From Desulfobacteraceae bacterium (GTDB taxonomy: Bacteria > Desulfobacterota > DSM-4660 > Desulfatiglandales > Desulfatiglandaceae): a DNA stretch of 6,534 nt. Position numbers and translations under genes: made by a program. The notes beneath the pieces were generated by a model, which was not told where the DNA came from, did not search any database, and worked only from the letters and a program-made list of their open reading frames with translations. This document shows, in pieces, positions 4,940 to 6,534 of the stretch. Position 1 is the first letter of the stretch, and every line of letters begins with the position of its first letter. The stretch covers positions 1 through 6,534 of the forward strand of contig JABMQV010000128.1 in assembly GCA_013203065.1 (NCBI GenBank), written 5' to 3'.

Positions 4940-6534
4940 GTGAAAAAGAAGGGCATACTACCTAGAAGCATAAGGGGCAAGCTTGTCTTCTATTTGGGCA
5001 TAACGGTGGCTTTGGTGGTACTTCTAATCCTTCTGGTATTTTCACAAAGCATGTACAGCGACTTGATCAAGAACAACGATCTCCTTATCAAGGCCCATAC
5101 GCAAGAGATAGCGAACCGGATCGACGAACGGAATCTTGAAGCTGTAACCATTGCGAAGACCATGGCGCTGGCCCAGAAAAGCGGGCTTTTCGGTAAACGG
5201 GGGACCTCAACTATGTATGCCCGGAACATCCTCCTAGAAAACCCCAAGTTTACGGGTTCATATTTTGGGTATGAACCAAACGCAGATCAGAATGACAAGG
5301 CTTATCTGGAAAAAAATGGCGATAAAGAACAAGGGTTGGACAAAAACGGCCGGTTTCTCCCTTACTGGTTTGTTGATGCTAATGATAATGACAAGGTTAA
5401 GGTTAACCCTCTTATTGACATGGAAAAGAGCCTTTATTACCAGGGTTGCAAAGAGAACTTCCTTTCAGGCAGCAAAGACAAATATATGATCACCGAACCC
5501 TATTTCTATGAAGGGAAAATGATCGTAGAGCAGACATTCCCGATTGAAATAGAAGGCGAATTTATGGGTGTTGCGGGGGTTGACCGAGCCCTTACAGATA
5601 TCCATACCTATCTGGAAGGTTTCAAACCTTATAAATCGGCGGCCTTTGTGTTGCTCAGTCGAAAGGGCAGGATCATTTCTTCAACCATGGACCTGGCATC
5701 AGAGAAGACTTTTGGCCAACTCATGGGAGCGACTCCCGGAGAAGACAAAGAAGCAGAGGCCCAGGTTGACAAGAAAATGATGACCAGAAATATCGCGGAG
5801 ACCGACTACAAGAATATTTTGACATTTTTCTATGAGCATACCGGACCTCCTGTTTTGATCCGCCAAAGCGACCCCCTGGACGGCAACACCTATCTCTTTT
5901 CGGGGGCTAAGATTGAGACAGGGGATTGGACGATTGTCATGCGTGTCTCTGAAAGTGAGGTGATGGCGCCAATCAAGCGTACCCTGGTCAATGTTCTGGT
6001 TATTTCATTTATCGGTTTGTCCATAATCCTTGTGATCATAACCTTGGTAGCGAGGAGGATTAGCGGGCCTATTTCGCAGGCCGTTGATATTGCCAAGAAA
6101 GTGGCCGACGGAGATTTTACGGCAAAGGTGGATGTTAGATCGGAAGATGAAATGGGTCATCTCCTTTCAGCCCTGGAGACCATGACCAAAAATCTCAGCT
6201 CTTTGGTTGGTCAAGTTCAGCGTTCCGGCATCCAGGTGACCTCGTCGTCCACGGAGTTGGCCGCAACTGCCAAGGAGCAGGAAGTTACCATGACGGCCCA
6301 GGTGGCGTCTACAATCAAGATGGTGAAGTCTGTGGAGGATATCTCCCATGTTGCCACAGACCTGGTGGATACCATGCAACATGTGGCATCCATGTCCCAG
6401 GAGACTGCCGGCTTTGCCAGCAGCGGGCAGGAGGATCTGGCCCGTATGGAAGAAACCATGTACAACATGGAGAACGCCTCCAAATCCATATCCGGCAGGT
6501 TGGAGACCATTAACGAGAAAGCGGAAAATATTAC
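4940..6534 (+). CDS. Methyl-accepting chemotaxis protein with dCache sensor, HAMP and start of signalling domain (3' partial)
   Basis: The frame starts at GTG with SD GAGG (4930-4933) 6 bases upstream and remains open for 531 codons to the window edge. Layout: basic N-terminus, TM1 about 15-35, a periplasmic sensor about 38-345, TM2 about 349-370, HAMP about 371-423 with the DEMG motif (EDEMGHL), then a long coiled coil that begins the cytoplasmic signalling domain. The sensor looks like dCache_1: GSYFGYEPNADQND (106-119), NGRFLPYWFVDAND (136-149), TEPYFYEGK (185-193), PIEIEGEFMGVAGVD (201-215), and a membrane-distal/proximal double-PAS-like length. It should bind a small extracellular ligand and signal to CheA; the ligand is not readable. 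The next internal Met would remove TM1, which supports GTG. The coiled coil (SSSTELAATAKEQE, then LETINEKAENI) is also reminiscent of WspA-type receptors that act on c-di-GMP signalling; the missing hairpin tip would decide. Confidence 0.9.
   Translation, partial: MKKKGILPRSIRGKLVFYLGITVALVVLLILLVFSQSMYSDLIKNNDLLIKAHTQEIANRIDERNLEAVTIAKTMALAQKSGLFGKRGTSTMYARNILLENPKFTGSYFGYEPNADQNDKAYLEKNGDKEQGLDKNGRFLPYWFVDANDNDKVKVNPLIDMEKSLYYQGCKENFLSGSKDKYMITEPYFYEGKMIVEQTFPIEIEGEFMGVAGVDRALTDIHTYLEGFKPYKSAAFVLLSRKGRIISSTMDLASEKTFGQLMGATPGEDKEAEAQVDKKMMTRNIAETDYKNILTFFYEHTGPPVLIRQSDPLDGNTYLFSGAKIETGDWTIVMRVSESEVMAPIKRTLVNVLVISFIGLSIILVIITLVARRISGPISQAVDIAKKVADGDFTAKVDVRSEDEMGHLLSALETMTKNLSSLVGQVQRSGIQVTSSSTELAATAKEQEVTMTAQVASTIKMVKSVEDISHVATDLVDTMQHVASMSQETAGFASSGQEDLARMEETMYNMENASKSISGRLETINEKAENI

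Overview
The window looks like chromosomal DNA of an anaerobic Desulfobacterota (deltaproteobacterial) bacterium. This is inferred from protein style only: a Gram-negative envelope (porin end, lipoprotein, periplasmic exports), an ATC-hydrolase-family protein and a large dCache chemoreceptor. No marker gene fixes the taxon. There are seven complete or nearly complete genes plus a porin tail, and no rRNA, tRNA, insertion sequence or CRISPR array was seen.

Left part (1-2547, + strand). The last 37 codons of a probable phosphate-selective-type porin end at 114. After a 285-base gap holding a candidate promoter and copy 1 of a 39-base repeat, four envelope genes follow in one direction. They are a 70-residue SHOCT lipoprotein, two tandem paralogous secreted proteins of unknown function (about 65% identical), and a secreted SYLF (Ysc84/DUF500) protein. 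Each has an export signal and a good Shine-Dalgarno (SD) sequence, so the group is probably transcribed together and acts in the periplasm or at the outer membrane.

Middle part (2548-4541, mainly - strand). A convergent gap ends in a hairpin that abuts the stop codon of the next gene. A two-gene - strand operon follows in transcription order: an L-2-amino-thiazoline-4-carboxylic acid (ATC) hydrolase family protein (GTG start), then an M20 metallopeptidase/deacylase 18 bases downstream. Both are amide or C-N hydrolases and may act on one small-molecule route.

Right part (4542-6534). A 398-base divergent control region carries two good sigma70-type promoters facing apart, a 24-base imperfect palindrome between them, and copy 2 of the 39-base repeat in the probable leader of the ATC-hydrolase gene. 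A GTG-started methyl-accepting chemotaxis protein (dCache-HAMP-signalling domain) runs off the right edge.

The less ordinary signals are the 39-base repeat, whose two copies differ mostly at third positions of one reading frame; the tandem paralogues, whose signal peptides are better conserved than their mature parts; the ATC-hydrolase/M20 pairing; and the palindrome between divergent promoters. I found no convincing evidence of a wholly new multi-gene system.
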